From JAYGED01 sp046582565 (GTDB lineage Bacteria; Pseudomonadota; Alphaproteobacteria; JAAXGF01), in the NCBI GenBank assembly GCA_046582565.1, contig JAYGED010000139.1:1-41815 (forward strand): DNA of 41,815 nt, read 5' to 3'. Position 1 is the first letter of the stretch; each line of letters starts with the position of its first letter. A program made the translations under genes and the position numbers. This document shows positions 41,230-41,815 of this stretch, one piece after another. The notes under the pieces are model-generated. The model was not told the origin of the DNA. It saw nothing but the letters and a program-made list of their open reading frames with translations, and searched no databases.

Positions 41230-41535
41230 ATGACGGTAACCCGCGCGGATCTTACTGAGGCCGTTTATCAGGAGGTCGGGTTGTCAAGAAACGAGTCAGC
41301 TCAACTGGTTGAATCGGTTCTTGAAGAAATTGCTTCAACATTGGCGAAGGGCAATTCAGTCAAGCTCTCGTCGTTTGGAACTTTCTCGGTCCGCGATAAG
41401 GCGGAGCGTATCGGCCGCAATCCTAAAACCGGAGAAGAGGTGCTGATTTTGCCGCGCCGTGTGCTGGTCTTTCGGGCCTCCCATGTACTCAAAGACAGGA
41501 TCAATCAGGCGTTGACGCCCGGGCGTGACGACTGA
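41230..41535 (+). CDS. ihfA: Integration host factor alpha subunit
   Basis: IhfA is a 101-residue DNA-bending protein of the HU/IHF family that works as a heterodimer with IhfB. VKLSSFGTFSVRDKAERIGRNP followed by KTGEEVLILPRRVLVFRAS includes the beta-arm with GRNPKTGE, whose tip proline intercalates in DNA. The N-terminal ADLTEAVYQEVGLS helix matches IHF alpha rather than HU. The fabH-ihfA-merR order is standard in alphaproteobacteria. Confidence 0.96.
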   Translation: MTVTRADLTEAVYQEVGLSRNESAQLVESVLEEIASTLAKGNSVKLSSFGTFSVRDKAERIGRNPKTGEEVLILPRRVLVFRASHVLKDRINQALTPGRDD

Positions 41536-41537
41536 CC

Positions 41538-41815
41538 ATGGCGCAAAGCCCTTCGGCTGGCAGTAGCTCCCGACGCGGAACGAAGTCGGCGACGGCCTTC
41601 CGAACCATAAGTGAGGTCGCCGGCAACCTCGATATTCCGCAACATGTCCTGCGCTTCTGGGAAAGCAAATTCAGCCAGATAAAGCCGCTTAAGCGCGGCG
41701 GCGGACGGCGCTATTACCGTCCCGATGACGTGGCGCTGTTACAACGCATAAAGACGCTTTTGTACGGCGATGGCTACACCATCAAAGGCGTGCAGAAACT
41801 GCTTCGCGAGGGTGG
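41538..41815 (+). CDS. MerR-family regulator (3' end cut off)
   Basis: The first 92 codons are in the window. After a Ser-rich N-terminus comes a MerR-type winged helix: FRTISEVAGNLDIPQHVLRFW, split by SKFSQIKPLKR and GGGRRYYRPDDVALL, then IKTLLYGDGYTIKGVQKLL. This is the MerR homologue usually found right after ihfA in alphaproteobacteria. The effector-binding or dimerisation part lies outside. The ATG is 2 bases after the ihfA stop, so it shares that transcript. Confidence 0.9.
   Translation, partial: MAQSPSAGSSSRRGTKSATAFRTISEVAGNLDIPQHVLRFWESKFSQIKPLKRGGGRRYYRPDDVALLQRIKTLLYGDGYTIKGVQKLLREG

Noticed and set aside
1..41815. CRISPR arrays, prophage, toxin-antitoxin, tRNA or rRNA genes
   Set aside because: No regularly spaced repeats, phage structural genes, small paired toxin genes or recognisable tRNA/rRNA sequence were seen on reading both strands.

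Overview
The window is GC-rich chromosomal DNA from an alphaproteobacterium, most likely Rhodospirillales-like. This is inferred from gene content and order: rpmF-plsX-fabH-ihfA-merR, a ubiquinol-cytochrome c chaperone next to a YceD/DUF177 gene, a glyA-nrdR-rib-nusB-thiL operon, a K+-independent proton-pumping pyrophosphatase, and a very large NAD-glutamate dehydrogenase. Almost every base is explained. No gene-free stretch exceeds about 235 bp, and I saw no rRNA, tRNA or CRISPR.

Layout. (1) 1-2828, minus strand: histidine genes hisG-hisB-hisH-hisF, with hisF running off the left edge. (2) 2921-10065, minus strand: a tightly packed operon for a heterotetrameric sarcosine-oxidase/N-methylglutamate-dehydrogenase-like enzyme (soxB-soxD-soxA-soxG), then an XRE-cupin regulator and a GlnT/GmaS-type glutamine-synthetase-like ligase. 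(3) 10298-16488, plus strand: the 1631-residue NAD-glutamate dehydrogenase, divergent from the sox operon, then a UMF1-type MFS transporter. (4) 16517-21975, minus strand: a phytanoyl-CoA-dioxygenase-like protein, purH, a CapD/WbpM-like sugar dehydratase and a WecA/WbpL-like sugar-phosphate transferase. (5) 22110-26198, plus strand: a KpsF/GutQ-type sugar-phosphate isomerase, an AsnB-type amidotransferase and a family-4 glycosyltransferase. Together with the last two genes of (4) these form a divergent surface-polysaccharide locus. (6) 26206-27047: an IS5/IS427-type insertion sequence with a split transposase. (7) 27241-34220: rpiB, glyA, nrdR, ribD, ribE, ribBX, ribH, nusB, thiL. (8) 34323-36993: a FliL-like membrane protein and hppA. 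(9) 37004-41815: bamE on the minus strand, then the cytochrome bc1 chaperone, yceD, rpmF, plsX, fabH, ihfA and the start of a MerR-type regulator on the plus strand.

How the genes may work together. The most unusual block is region 2. A glutamine-synthetase-like ligase, a folate-linked amine oxidase and an XRE-cupin regulator share one operon, as in glutamylated-amine catabolism (the N-methylglutamate and Puu pathways). However, the mgsABC genes of the methylamine pathway are missing, and the small delta subunit has lost two expected zinc ligands. The neighbouring glutamate dehydrogenase could use glutamate released by such a pathway. The rib operon encodes a RibB fused to a GTP-cyclohydrolase-II domain without its zinc cysteines (a RibBX), so a separate cyclohydrolase should exist elsewhere in the genome.
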